From: Trebouxia sp. TZW2008
Lineage: Eukaryota > Chlorophyta > Trebouxiophyceae > Trebouxiales > Trebouxiaceae
Assembly (NCBI GenBank): GCA_002118135.1
Contig: BDIU01000457.1
Location: forward strand, 301 to 64,300
Reading direction: 5' to 3'
DNA length: 64,000 bases
The notes under the pieces are model-generated. The model saw only the letters and a list, made by a program, of their open reading frames with translations. It was not told the origin of the DNA and made no database searches. How positions within the stretch are numbered: the stretch's first letter is position 1; every line of letters begins with the position of its first letter. This document shows positions 12,270 to 23,327 of the stretch, piece by piece. The translations under genes were made by a program, and so were the position numbers.

Positions 12270-12535
12270 GCTGGAGGGTTCGTTCTGCTTTGGTAGCGTC
12301 AACTAAATCTGTAATCATATCATTCAGCTGACTCTCCAGACCAATCAGCTCCTTGACGTCAAACTTCTTCCTTGTTTCCTTGATTGCCTCCAATTGCCTT
12401 ATCGCTAATTTCAGATGCTTTTTCAGGTTCTCGTAAGCTGTACTCATTACACAACACCATGACAAAACAGATAAAAAAAGTCAACAACGAGAAGACGATG
12501 GCAAGGGTTGCAATAATCAGCTGGACATCAGCCAT
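12270..12535 (-). CDS. membrane-anchored coiled-coil N-terminal exon (frame break suspected)
   Basis: From ATG at 12535 a frame encodes a single strong membrane helix (IIATLAIVFSLLTFFICFVMV). From ATG at 12447, in the next frame, a charged coiled coil begins MSTAYENLKKHLKL and runs to about 12290. The coil resembles in style the one at 11.4-11.1 kb, so this may be the 5' exon of the kinase-like gene. The two frames overlap by a few codons, and no plausible intron joins them. Either translation starts at 12447 or a frameshift separates anchor and coil. Confidence 0.35.
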
Positions 12536-12750
12536 CCTACTGTAGCTCAAGAAAAAACATACAGAGTCTAAAAGAAATCAGAACTCCGTGTTACGTACGC
12601 TAGAAAAGATCAAGGATTTGTCATCGTGCTAGAATCCTATCAAAAGGCTGGGGATTTCAGTAGGTTTTGTGACCCAGCTTTTGCAAAACTTGCACCCAGC
12701 TTTTGTAGGATAAGCGCCACATCACTGTAACGTCAGCTCCTGACGTCTGT

Positions 12751-12891
12751 TGTAACAAACTTACGTCTTGAGATTCAGGAATTAACATGTCGGCACTTAG
12801 ATTCGGACTTTTGCGCACAAGAAAGGTGCTAAGATCTTAAGTTCGGGTCCTGTCCACGAAATAGTCGTGGGTTCGAATCCGGTATGTTACA
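12751..12891 (+). mobile_element. solo LTR of the same TRIM family
   Basis: This 141-bp copy is in inverse orientation to the TRIM at 9.36-9.74 kb and has the same TGTAACA...TGTTACA ends. It is flanked by the 5-bp direct repeat TCTGT on both sides, as expected after LTR-LTR recombination of a full element. Its 3' half contains a B-box-like GGGTTCGAATCC and resembles the anticodon arm to T arm of tRNA-Leu(UAA), including a CTTAAGT loop. Confidence 0.85.
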
Positions 12892-13356
12892 TCTGTACGC
12901 TGTGCGCATAGCTTCTGCAATCCCCGCAGCTTTCACTAGCTCTGCACAAAGAAGGTCAAATGTTTGATATTGAATGAGTTCTGTTAGAATCCTGAGGTTG
13001 TGCCCCAGGGTAGTGTGTGTGTGTGATCCCTGGTTTCACGTGGTTTCAACAGCTATTAGTCAAGCTGTCCCAGTTGAACGCTGTTCCACACACTCCCTCC
13101 TTAGACTCAGAACTTTGAGTTATTCAGGGTTCTATAGACTTTCTTTGCGACACTGGGACACCGGCCGTCACACTTCTACCTTACTACACTAAATACTATA
13201 CCATAGTCAGATCAGAAATAAGAAAACAGCAGTGGACCAGTGGAGCAGCAGAGTACATGCCACGGACAGAGTACCGTTTGTTTTCAAACAATTGAAACCT
13301 AGAATTTGAATCTACAGTGTTTTAGTCACTATCTCCCTGCTTAGTAATGCACACCC

Positions 13357-13512
13357 CCTGACATAACCATGACATAACCCTGCAAATGCTTGGTAATAGC
13401 CCATGGTCAGTGGTCATTGTTGTAAATATATATATACACATATTCGCAAGACTGACCACGGACCATAGGGTTAATTACAGTGTTCGCTAGGGTTTTGTCA
13501 TAATGTGTCATG
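13357..13512. mobile_element. foldback/MITE-like imperfect inverted repeat
   Basis: The left arm (13357-13416) and right arm (13453-13512) are reverse complements over about 60 bp with scattered mismatches and small gaps. Matching blocks include TGACATAACC/ATGACAAAACC, GTAATAGCCC/GTAATTAACCC and ATGGTCAGTGGTCA/ATGGTCCGTGGTCA. The 36-bp loop is an AT run (TATATATATACACATA). It lies in the gene-poor gap upstream of the H+-ATPase. No protein is encoded. Confidence 0.7.
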
Positions 13513-14208
13513 TGAGTGTGTGCAGCAGCCTTACACAATGCCCTAAATTCAAACACCAGGTTTTATGAATCTGGAAAGCGACAGCCATCTGCCACTACTT
13601 TCAAACCCTCAAAGGAACAATACTATCCCTATTTTTTATCAGAATATCCCTGGCAGTATTTAGAGCGGTACATCTCTAGACCATTACGCAATTGTTCCAC
13701 CGTTTCGCTGTTCTCTAACTTCTACAAGAATAGAGATACCTAGAAAACTGGTTTTCAGGAAGCATGTGAAAGTACAGTAGAACAGTGTATCAGCAACTCT
13801 GCGATGTTCTTGTCAGACACACTGACCCCCCTGCTGCCGCTACAGACCCCGCTGGGGTCTGCACACGTGCTGCACAGCTCCACGTAGACATTCCCCATTG
13901 CAGAATGCTGTAGACATCGAGCGCACACACTCCAGAACCTACACACAAACCTACAGGGTTTTGAGCAGCATGCATCACAGGGCAACGCACGTGCAGCTTC
14001 TTTTAGCTGCCTGCGAGCAGGCATGCAGATGTTGAACGTCGAGATAAGCAGCGTGCTCCTCGTCTTGCTTTGAGTTCGAGACGCGAGGTCGTATCGGCTT
14101 CGCGCACTCGGGCAACAGCACTCATCCAAACTGCGCTTTGACATTCGCAGTCCGGTGTTTTTGATCAGTACAAGCGGGACTGACGACTGCGATCAGCTGC
14201 AACGGCCG

Positions 14209-17200
14209 ATGAGCTATGAGAAACGTCACCTATCTTGCACTTCCGAGTTTGATGCAGCGTGCAGCGGCTTGAGCTCGGAAGACGCAAATCGGCTGGAGGC
14301 AATCCATGGGTTGAACGAGGTTCAAACGAAGCCGATGTCTGAGTGGAAGAAGCTGGCTAAGCGATACACCGATTGGGTCTCCATAGTCATTGTACGCAGA
14401 CCTTTTCCTATTGCACGAGCGTATGCCTGCCCTGCGAACAACACATGACGTTCCAAGAGGCTGTTCCACCACGCGCAGTCGATGTTGTCGACTTTGCTTG
14501 CTTTTGTCAGCCCTTGTTTGCCCACGCAGATAGTCGCAGCCCTGATTTCAGCTGCAGTGCCAAACGATGGTGGGAGAGGCTGGACGAGCTTCGTTCTGCT
14601 GGTAATTGAGCTCAATTTGATATGCCTTGTGGGCTGGTCTTCGGAACGCAATGCAGGCAACGCAGTCAAGGAGCTTGAGGTAAAAGCACTGATGTTCACC
14701 CTTTTCTGATGCCTGATTGGTCCGAACTGACAATTTGTGTTTGTTTACAAGCCAGGCACTTCTGTGCACCTTTGACCTTGGCAGATCATGGCTGTCAGCC
14801 TCTTGTGCTAGGCGTGTATATCATCACCTTCATGCCTGAAGTGCTCCACAGCAGCCTGTCCATCATAGAAGCTCATGCAAGCAAGTGCTTCTCTTGAAGT
14901 TGCAGGGTCTGAGCAGACAATTATTGTTGTTGCAGGCATTATTGTCTCCAACAGCAATGTGCATGAGGGATGGCAAATGGCAGGCAGTCACTGCAAAGCA
15001 TTTGGTCCCTGGTGACTTAATTCAACTGAAAGGTGGAGATGTAGTTCCTGCTGATGCTCAGGTATGAGCACTAGGCAGATCATGATATAAGCCTGAGCAG
15101 CATGCAGAGAGGCTCCCATGATGTGCAGTGGAGCCTGATTGTCAGCCATTACCTAAACAAGCAATGCACAACCTGAGTATTTTTGATGAACATGTCTGTC
15201 ACTGGCCATGACCCTCGCGCTAAGCTGCCACAAAGATCCCTGTGCCGCCCCATTTTTTTTTTTTGCTCAGAGCGCAAATAACTTACCCTAAATCACTTGG
15301 AATATCGCAGCTGATTGGTCAAGGCACATCAATGACAATCGATGAGAGCTCCCTGACCGGCGAGTCCTTGCCAGCCAGCAAGAGTCCTGGCGACATGGTC
15401 CTGGCGGGTGCTGTGGTGTCAGAAGGCGAGATGGACGCAGTGGTGACTGCCATTGGCCGTGACTGCTTCTTTGGCAAGACCCTGGCGTTGCTACACACTC
15501 CGCGCGAGACAAGTCATCTGCAGCAGGCGAGAACCTGACACTGCCATCAACATCAACAGAGCTCTCCACTTAGATGCTGACAAGAATATGCCAGTCTCAA
15601 GTGCAACAGTAGCCTTATCAGACTGAAGTGCGATAAAAAACCATGCCTTGCTAGGATCCGCAGTCTTTCAGTATTTCACTCCCTTGTAACGCGCACTTTG
15701 TTACAGCGCTTGACAGCAAGCTCTTGCAAGGAGCGTGCATCGCTAGTAGGGTTTTGTCATTATCCAATGATACAGCAGCCCCTACCCTGTGCTGAGGTGC
15801 ACTCTACGCTGTTTGCACAGCTTGTCAAAATAGGCTGAAAACATGCTGTGCTGCGAACAGGTGCTGAGCAAAATTTCCATTGGACTGGCTGTCATAGCCT
15901 TGGTTGGAGTGCTGGTCATTTTCTTGGTTTTGCTGGTTGGGCGAGGTGCTTCAGCAGGCTACAGTATTGTCACTGCCTTTGTCATCTTTGTGGCCGCTGT
16001 TCCAGTTGGAATGCCAGTGGTGACCACCACGGTCCTGGCAGTTGGAGCACGCCAGATGGCTCGAGAGAAGGCAATTGTCACAAGGTACAATGTGCTGAAA
16101 GACCTTAAAACAGAAAAAAAGAAAAGTCTACGCCGTTAGGCGTCATAACGGGAGCCTCTGTCTGAAAAGGCAGCCCGAGATTTGAACCCTGAAAGACCTG
16201 CTCAAGTACAGTTTGTGACATGCTGCATGTGCTGCTCAAGAGGCTTGAGTCTATGCAAGGTTTTCCAGTTGCACGACAGGTTGCTGCAAGTCGAGCCTAT
16301 AATTCGTCAAGTAATTTCCCTTGCAACAACCGTTGTTAGCTCAACAGCAGCCCGTTGGATGCAGGCTTTCTGCTCTTGAAGAGCTGTCAGGCATGGAGGT
16401 GCTGTGTTCAGACAAGACTGGCACCTTGACCCTCAACCAGTGAGCTTTTGCGCCTCTTTCCCCCCGGCTCGCTCCCATGTTTTGCAAACTCTTCTTGTGT
16501 TCTGCTGACAATTTGCGTTTGCATGAAAGGCAGCTTCGAGCCAACTGGACAGGCTTCTTTTGTGTCCCTCTGTCCTGACACTGCTCAATTGATGCGCCCT
16601 GATGATTGCAAGCAACAATGTAATGGCCATACTTGTTTGACCTTGCATTGCTGTACAGTAGGCAACAAAGCTGGTAATACCATTTGAGCTGATCGTCAAT
16701 GCCTGCATTTCAGACTATCGCTTGACAAGGATGACATCCTGGCGTGGGAGGGCATCGCCAAGGATGAAGTCCTGCTTTTTGCAGCGTTGTCAGCAAAATG
16801 GAGCAACAATGACGCAATTGACAAGGCTGTCACGAGAGCCTTGGACGGCGGTCAGCAGGTTTGTGTATAGCAGACTGGTAGAAATTGCTTTGCTCACCAG
16901 AAACAATCTCGATTTATTGCATGTGAAATTGTTCACAGCGCACCACATTCTGCTTTGCATCTGTCAAAGTTGTGATAATGCCAGCCCTGCTGATGTGTGT
17001 GACTGCTTGATTTGAACACTGTGATGCACCGTTGTACTACAATGTGACAGCAGATTGCTCTGCACTGTTCTTCAACACAGCGCAAGCAACAAGCAAAATT
17101 GCTGCAGCTTCAAGTAACAGCCCTTCAAAAGCTCCTTGTGACAGAACATACACCTGCAGCCAAAGTCTTTTCATCTCTGATGTGGACCTCTGGATTGCCT

Positions 17201-20200
17201 TTCTATGCAGCAACTGTGGTGCACATCGAGACCTATTTGCGTAATGTTTTTGCGTGATGTTTCTACGATTTAGAAGCCAGAGACACCTGACCTTGGATCC
17301 TGTTGCACAGGCAATTGCAAGGTACACAATCAAAAGCATGTTCCCTTTCAGTCCTGTCAGCAAGAAGACATCAGCCATCTTCTTGACTCCTGAAGGCAGA
17401 CCCATGCAGGCTTGCAAAGGAGCGCCACAGGTGAATGATCAGCCACCCAACCTGCTGTTTATGCTTCTCTAGCATTGCCACATGATAGCCCTGCTCAGTC
17501 TTGATGAAGACCATGACCTCTTACCATGCACAGGCTTGCAAGCATCTGAAACCATGCTGCAATTGTGTTATGCGATGTGGTATACAGGCATGCTGCAAAC
17601 GATGAGAATCAAGTCATACGCTGTTCTTGCAACAGCAAGCAGTGCTTGAGTGACGTGTGTTGCAGCATACACATGTTGCACAAAAACACGCATTGGCTGT
17701 TGAAGCTTAGTGTTGGCAATCCTGCCCGATACTGTGCCAATTACTGCTGTACTACTGCAATGGTTCAGCTGCTGCAAAGCAGCACACTATTCAGTGTAAC
17801 AGCATCAACATATTGTCATTGTTGTTTAACAAGCATCTGTTAAACAAGTAGCGCTGTGCACTGCAGGTTGTGCGAGACTTGCTGCATGACAAAGCTGCAA
17901 AAGCTGCCTGTGATGCCTACATAGCTGAGCGCGCCAGTAGAGGTTTGCGATCCTTAGCAGTGGCCACCTCCCAAGATGAGGGGCAGTCCTGGCAACTTGC
18001 TGGACTCATCAGTCTGCTGGACCCTCCACGTTCTGACTCAGCAGCCACCATCAAGCAAGCACAAGACTTGGGAGTGCAGGTCAGCTCCCATGTCTGGCAT
18101 CTTTACAAGGAATTGGCAAAAACTCTTGTTATACATGCTTGACGTTGCATCCCTTCAGCCACTTGGCCTAATTCCATGCTACATTGTGCCTCCTGCTTAA
18201 GTCGGTGCATACGAATACTCTTGGCTTGGCAATTGTCTGGTCTCACTTTCTTGCACAGCGCGTTGCCTCCACCTCCAGTATGCATCCAACAAATGAGTGA
18301 TCATTCCACAACATGCAAGAGACCAATCTGTGAGAAGTGGATGAATATGTCAAGTAATGCATGATGCATGCAGGTGAAGATGGTGACAGGCGATCAGCAT
18401 GGTATAGCAGTGGAAACTTGCAGGCGGCTTGGCCTGGGCACCAATATCATGGAGGGGCAGCAGTTGCTGGGGGCCAAAGCATCAGACTTGCACTTGGCCA
18501 AGCTGGTGAAAGATGCAGATGGCTTTGCTGGCGTGTACCCTGAACATAAGCACTGCATTGTGGATGCTCTGCAGCGCAAGGGACAGCTGGTGGGCATGAC
18601 AGGTGACTGCAAACACAGTCTTTACGCTTTGTGTTCATGGTGTTTTGCATAAGGCAGTAGATTAATTTAGAGTACGTTGTTGGTCGCACTTCTGGACATC
18701 CACCCTAAGACGGCTCCTCTGTGCCATACAGCAGCACAAAACCTAGGATGTCCTGTGCGCGCTATGCACCAAAGAACCATTGAGGACAGCCTCGCCAAGC
18801 ATATGCGCCTCATTCTCAGCAGTACCAATGCTATTTGCAGCAAGCTGTGAGAGCTGCGTCACTGCAATGTTCAGCTTCTGCCTGCAGGAGATGGAGTCAA
18901 TGATGCTCCAGCTTTGAAGAAGGCTAATGTTGGTATAGCAGTGGCTGGTGCGACAGCTGCCGCCAAAGGAGCTGCTGACATCATTCTGACTGAGGTAAGC
19001 CCTGCTGCCAGTCTCACCTCATTGAAGACACCCTCATCTTAAATTTTGCAAATGCAAGCTTGGAAATTTGTTGTTGTACTGCTGACGCTCAAAGAAGCAT
19101 CAAGGGTCCAACAATTCAGCATTTTCAGCATTGCTGGTGCTGCTGCAGCAGGCCATAGCATAATTTGTATATCCGTCAATGTGACAAGCCACATGCCTTT
19201 GGCTAATCATGCTTGCAAGCAGTCGCAGTGACATTGTTACTGAACGCTTCATGCTGCTTTGGGTGACTGCTTGAAAGACCCCCTTGTAGTTTCAGCACAG
19301 TCTCCTGCAGCAACCCAAACTAGCTTGAACAAACAAAACATAATTGAGTAGGATCAGTCAGTTCCTGGCCTGCATTGTAGGTGTTGCACCTTGCCGCATC
19401 TCCTCGCAGTGAATCAAGAGTATGCTGAGAGGGCATGAACATCAATGAGTCAACTAGTCTGCGGCCGGTGTTGCGACACCCCTTTGAGCTCTTAGCAAAG
19501 CCCACCACAAGCTGAACAGCTTCACAACTGAGAAATGTGACATGCCTCTGCAGGAAGGGATCAGCACAATCATTACTGCCATCCATAACAGTCACAAGGT
19601 TTTCCGTCGCCTTGAGACATACATCATCTACAGGATTGCCTCAAGCCTGCTGATCCTTTGCTTCTTCTTCCTGGCAATCCTGATCTTTGACTTTGAGATG
19701 CCCACATGGGTTCTGGTTCTCATCAACCTGCTGAATGATGTTTCAGCAATGGCAACCTCTCTGGACAAGGTATGCCCAGTTTGTCAGACTTGTCTCATCA
19801 CGTCGACTGCTCCCAGAAGTTTGACTGGACATCTGTCTTGATATTGTGCAACAGTCATATGTTGCATGCTGGTGCAATACATCTTTGGCTATGCACATGC
19901 CATGGCAGAAGATGATAAGAGGGTCAAATCGTTATATGCGCTTTGCTGCAACACCTGCTTTTCCAAAATTCTGCAGCTTCTGCATATCCATATGAGTGCA
20001 GTTGCAATGTGTTTGGCAACGCCTGCACGGCACTTGACCGCATTGCAATGTGAATACAAATTTGCCATATGCTGGTGCAGGTGCATGGCAGCGACAAGCC
20101 CAGGCTGTGGAATATGACCAAGGACATCTTGATTGCCTGCTCACTCTGCAGTAAGTGTTGCAGCTGTGTTGTTATTCTGTACAGCATGCTGATATACCGT

Positions 20201-22004
20201 GTCACGAAGCTTGCACACAGTGTCCAACGTCTTTTGTACACTTTGTTGCTGAGTGTGTCATATGTGCAAAAGCATATGACTTGAGTGCATGAACCCTGCT
20301 CCGCAAATGCTTGAAGTCACTTCACTGCTAATCTGCTGTGCTTTGCGATTAGAAATGGATGCTGCAAGTAGGTCACCTTGACACTCAGAGCTTGCCTCTT
20401 GACACTGCAAAGTGAGGCTTTTTTGAAAAGTGACTGTCACGTGAGATGTAAATATGTGTGGTGCAAACTTGTGTGCCTTCTAGCCTTAGCACTACAGTTA
20501 TTGTCGATGCATTTACAGGCGTTGATGTCATGGGAGCTGTGGTTCTGGTTGCTTTCGTCAAGCCTGCAAAGTGGTTTGAGTGGCCAGCCTTGCAACAGGG
20601 TACGGATGACGGCGGCAACACCAGCGGTCCAGTAAGTTCACTATCTCAAATGATGCTGTCTTATTTAACCCCAAACTCAGTGCAATGCATGCCGCTATCG
20701 GAACTACAACAGCCAACCTGTGTATATAGTCACCATGTCTTAGCAACAGACATTTGCAGTGTCTACACTGGCACAGTCCTGCATGCAGATATCAATTTGC
20801 TGTTGGAGGCAAAAGAACATTTCAGCTTAATATTGGGTCTTCAGTTCTAACCAGTCACTTGCCAGTGCAGCTCATGGAGCTAATTTAAACATGGCCTGCA
20901 GGAGGTGGCTTGCGTCTTTGTGGTGATGTGTGTGCTGCTTCAGCTGAACTTGCTGTCCACACGCAACCCCAACATCTGGTGGTGGTTTGGCAGGAAAGGA
21001 GCCCCGCCCCCTTCACTGCTGCTGGTTGCCCTCATGAGTGTATTCCTGCTGGCAGCCACCTGTGTGGGGGTGTACTGGCCCTCACACGTGCGGCCTGATG
21101 GTGGCAGAGGCTGGATGGAGGGAGCAGGTACACCTTTCTCAGCATGCGTTCACCATGTCCAACATGTTTTCTGATCCTGGCAGATGCCATGCATACGTCC
21201 TTTGCTGCAACTTTTGCTGCAAAACAGCCTGTTTGTGATGAGTCAGCCAGAACAGCTTCTGTATGCAAATGACTGCATGCCATTCAGATCATTCATTTGC
21301 ACAATTCCTGCCTGCAAGCATTGCCTTGTAGGCATATGACCAAGACGCATGCTCCTGACCAGTTGCACGGCTTCACAGGCTGGAAGCCAGTGCTGCTTAC
21401 CTGGGCTTGGGCTTTGATCATCTGGCAGATTGCTGATGCCTTCAAGTTCCTGGTCAGCTACAAACTGCAAGCAGCTGAAGACATCAGCGCTGCTTGCAAA
21501 GAGAAGGGCCAGACTAAGCCTGCCTGGCTGCATCTGTTGGATGCTCCTGCTCGTCTTGCCAATCAGGCCAGCAATCTGCTGCTCAAGCCAATTCAGGTTA
21601 GGGGCTGCATGCACACACAACCAGTGTTTTCCTGGGTGAGAATGTCATCTGCCTGAATGGCATGTATGATGTTCCAACTGCACTGTCCTAACAGATGCTT
21701 TGGTCCACATCACTTGCGCTTCGCTCTAGCACAAGTGGTCTGACATTGATGGTCATTGCAATAACTTTGCATCTGTGCAACTTGCTTTCAATCATGTGCA
21801 CATACATCTCAGGCTGTGTCTAAAGGGTGTTGACCTGTCAGTATCTGTGTCAGCCGGTATTGCTATCCTTTTTAGGCAAGCATCAGGGCAATATGTGTCA
21901 ACAACAAAGTCGAATGCACTGCTCCAGCTACGCAAAGGCCTTTCAATGCAGCATTGTCTGCAGATTGCAAGCCAAATCTTGCGCAGAACTCCAGACGCAA
22001 CTAG
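14209..22004 (+). CDS. P-type plasma-membrane H+-ATPase (P3A)
   Basis: Pumps protons out of the cell using ATP. Seventeen exons join in phase to about 919 residues: 14209-14391, 14530-14679, 14936-15061, 15311-15526, 15861-16084, 16365-16439, 16714-16858, 17311-17430, 17867-18079, 18374-18602, 18888-18994, 19554-19769, 20081-20150, 20519-20631, 20902-21127, 21379-21596, 21876-22004. Landmarks are TGES (169-172, dephosphorylation loop), SDKTGTLT with the phosphorylated D316, KGAPQ (409-413), VTGD (488-491) and GDGVNDAP (561-568), with paired hydrophobic helices before and after. The 14209 start is the first ATG after a stop in frame. The exon 4 donor is CAG|GCGAGA, a GC-AG intron. The last exon is the least certain. 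The length fits plant and algal pumps. Confidence 0.93.
16121..16182. repeat. dispersed hairpin element, copy 1 (H+-ATPase intron 5)
   Basis: The core GGCGTCATAACGGGAGCC is followed by CTGTCTGAAAAGGCAGCCCG. The same roughly 62-bp sequence recurs at 56171-56234 and 62835-62902 with 70-85% identity by eye. In the other copies GCCTCT...AGAGGC or GCCCCT...GAGGC forms a stem. This copy alone runs into a TTTGAACCC stretch that would read GGGTTCAAA on the other strand, a weak B-box resemblance. Confidence 0.7.
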
Positions 22005-23327
22005 CTTGCAGAGAGGCCCTGGAAGCACAGTGGATGATGCCAGCAGCAACATTGTATGACTAGGTGCAATGCCAACAGTTGATTCAAATTTTGATGACCA
22101 AGAAGAACACAAGAACCAAGATTCAGTGAAGCAAGATGCAGTGCATGACGGTCTGCAAACATGACTGTGAACTGCAGTATTTGCCAGCAAGGGCTGAAAT
22201 CTCCTTGGCTGCCTCAGTGCGTTGCTGTGGCACAGGGCAATGACGCTCTGCTTTTTCCATGCAGATTGCTATCAGCTTGTGTCTTTACATGAACATGGTA
22301 CTGCTTGTCAGTATCATATCAGAAGCCATTGTCAGCAGAGACCTGAGGTTGTCTGAGCTTCTCATGAAGTGTCTTGTGGAGTCAGGCATGGATGACGGTT
22401 TTCAGCCATTTGTATTCATTTCAAGTTGGTGCTTCTGCTGTTGCAGAGCAAACAGCAGCTGTAGCTTTTACATCTTAGATTGTCTTGGCGTTGCTGGTTG
22501 CTTTGTCATGATATGTAAACATGTCAAGACTGATTGCATCTCGTTGATGATCTCTAGGTCTAGATGCTTAGCTCTTTTTGTTTCAAGCATGCATTCTGTG
22601 TCTAGCAGAGCAAGCTGGCAGGGGCCTTGCTTGAACTGTGCAACGCATGAGGGCTTGCTGATGCGTAGATCTGTGAGGCCAAAAGCATGGCAGCAGATGA
22701 ACACTGCAATGTGACCCGAACTTCTGAGCCCAAAATAAAAGTGATGTTGGACCAGCTAGAGAGAGAGAGAGAGATTACACGCTTTGGCCAGCCAACAAGT
22801 CTGATCGCGTGTGTCGAAACCTGATCAAATTTTGAGACAATCAAGGCAATCAGAATAAACTTGAACACCTGCATGCGATCCCGTTGAGCTAATGGTTGCA
22901 GCATCAAAGGCATGTCCTGCCCAAGAGCGGGTCAATGCTTTGAGATTGGCTCCGAGACCATGGCTGTGCAGGCATGAGACACTTTACGGGTCTTATTCGA
23001 TCGGACGTGACAACAGGGCTTTGTCGGCGAAGCAATAAGCAGAGACTTGGCATTCTTGTCAATTGAAGTGACCTGACCTGCGTATTCGCTATCTTGACCA
23101 ACATCCACTGCATGCACAGGTCGGGCTAGATACGGAGCGCTGACCTGCCGCACGCTGACCGCGCTTCCCTTTTCGCTAATGCTTTGGGCATTAGTATCGA
23201 CACGCATCGACAATTCCTTGCGAGCACCGCATACTGGCCTCGATCAGCCTTTGTCGACAACCAGTGAGGGCTCCGCGTTCCTCACGGGTGACCGCGCATG
23301 TTGGCATCTCGAGTGTTGGTCTAGTCA
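22005..23327. other. intergenic region with (GA)n run
   Basis: A microsatellite GAGAGAGAGAGAGAGA lies at about 22757-22773. A 151-codon open frame ends near 22714, but it has a run of Cys/Ser/Met, no domain and no splice support, so I do not call it a gene. The 3' end of the H+-ATPase transcript is probably here. Confidence 0.5.

Noticed and set aside
12751..12891. A functional tRNA-Leu gene (B box GGGTTCGAATCC present)
   Set aside because: The acceptor stem and A box do not form a tRNA, and the same 141 bp occurs as LTRs with 5-bp target duplications.
22259..22714. 151-codon open frame on the plus strand as a gene
   Set aside because: No domain, odd Cys/Met-rich make-up and no splice or start support; it lies in the H+-ATPase 3' flank.
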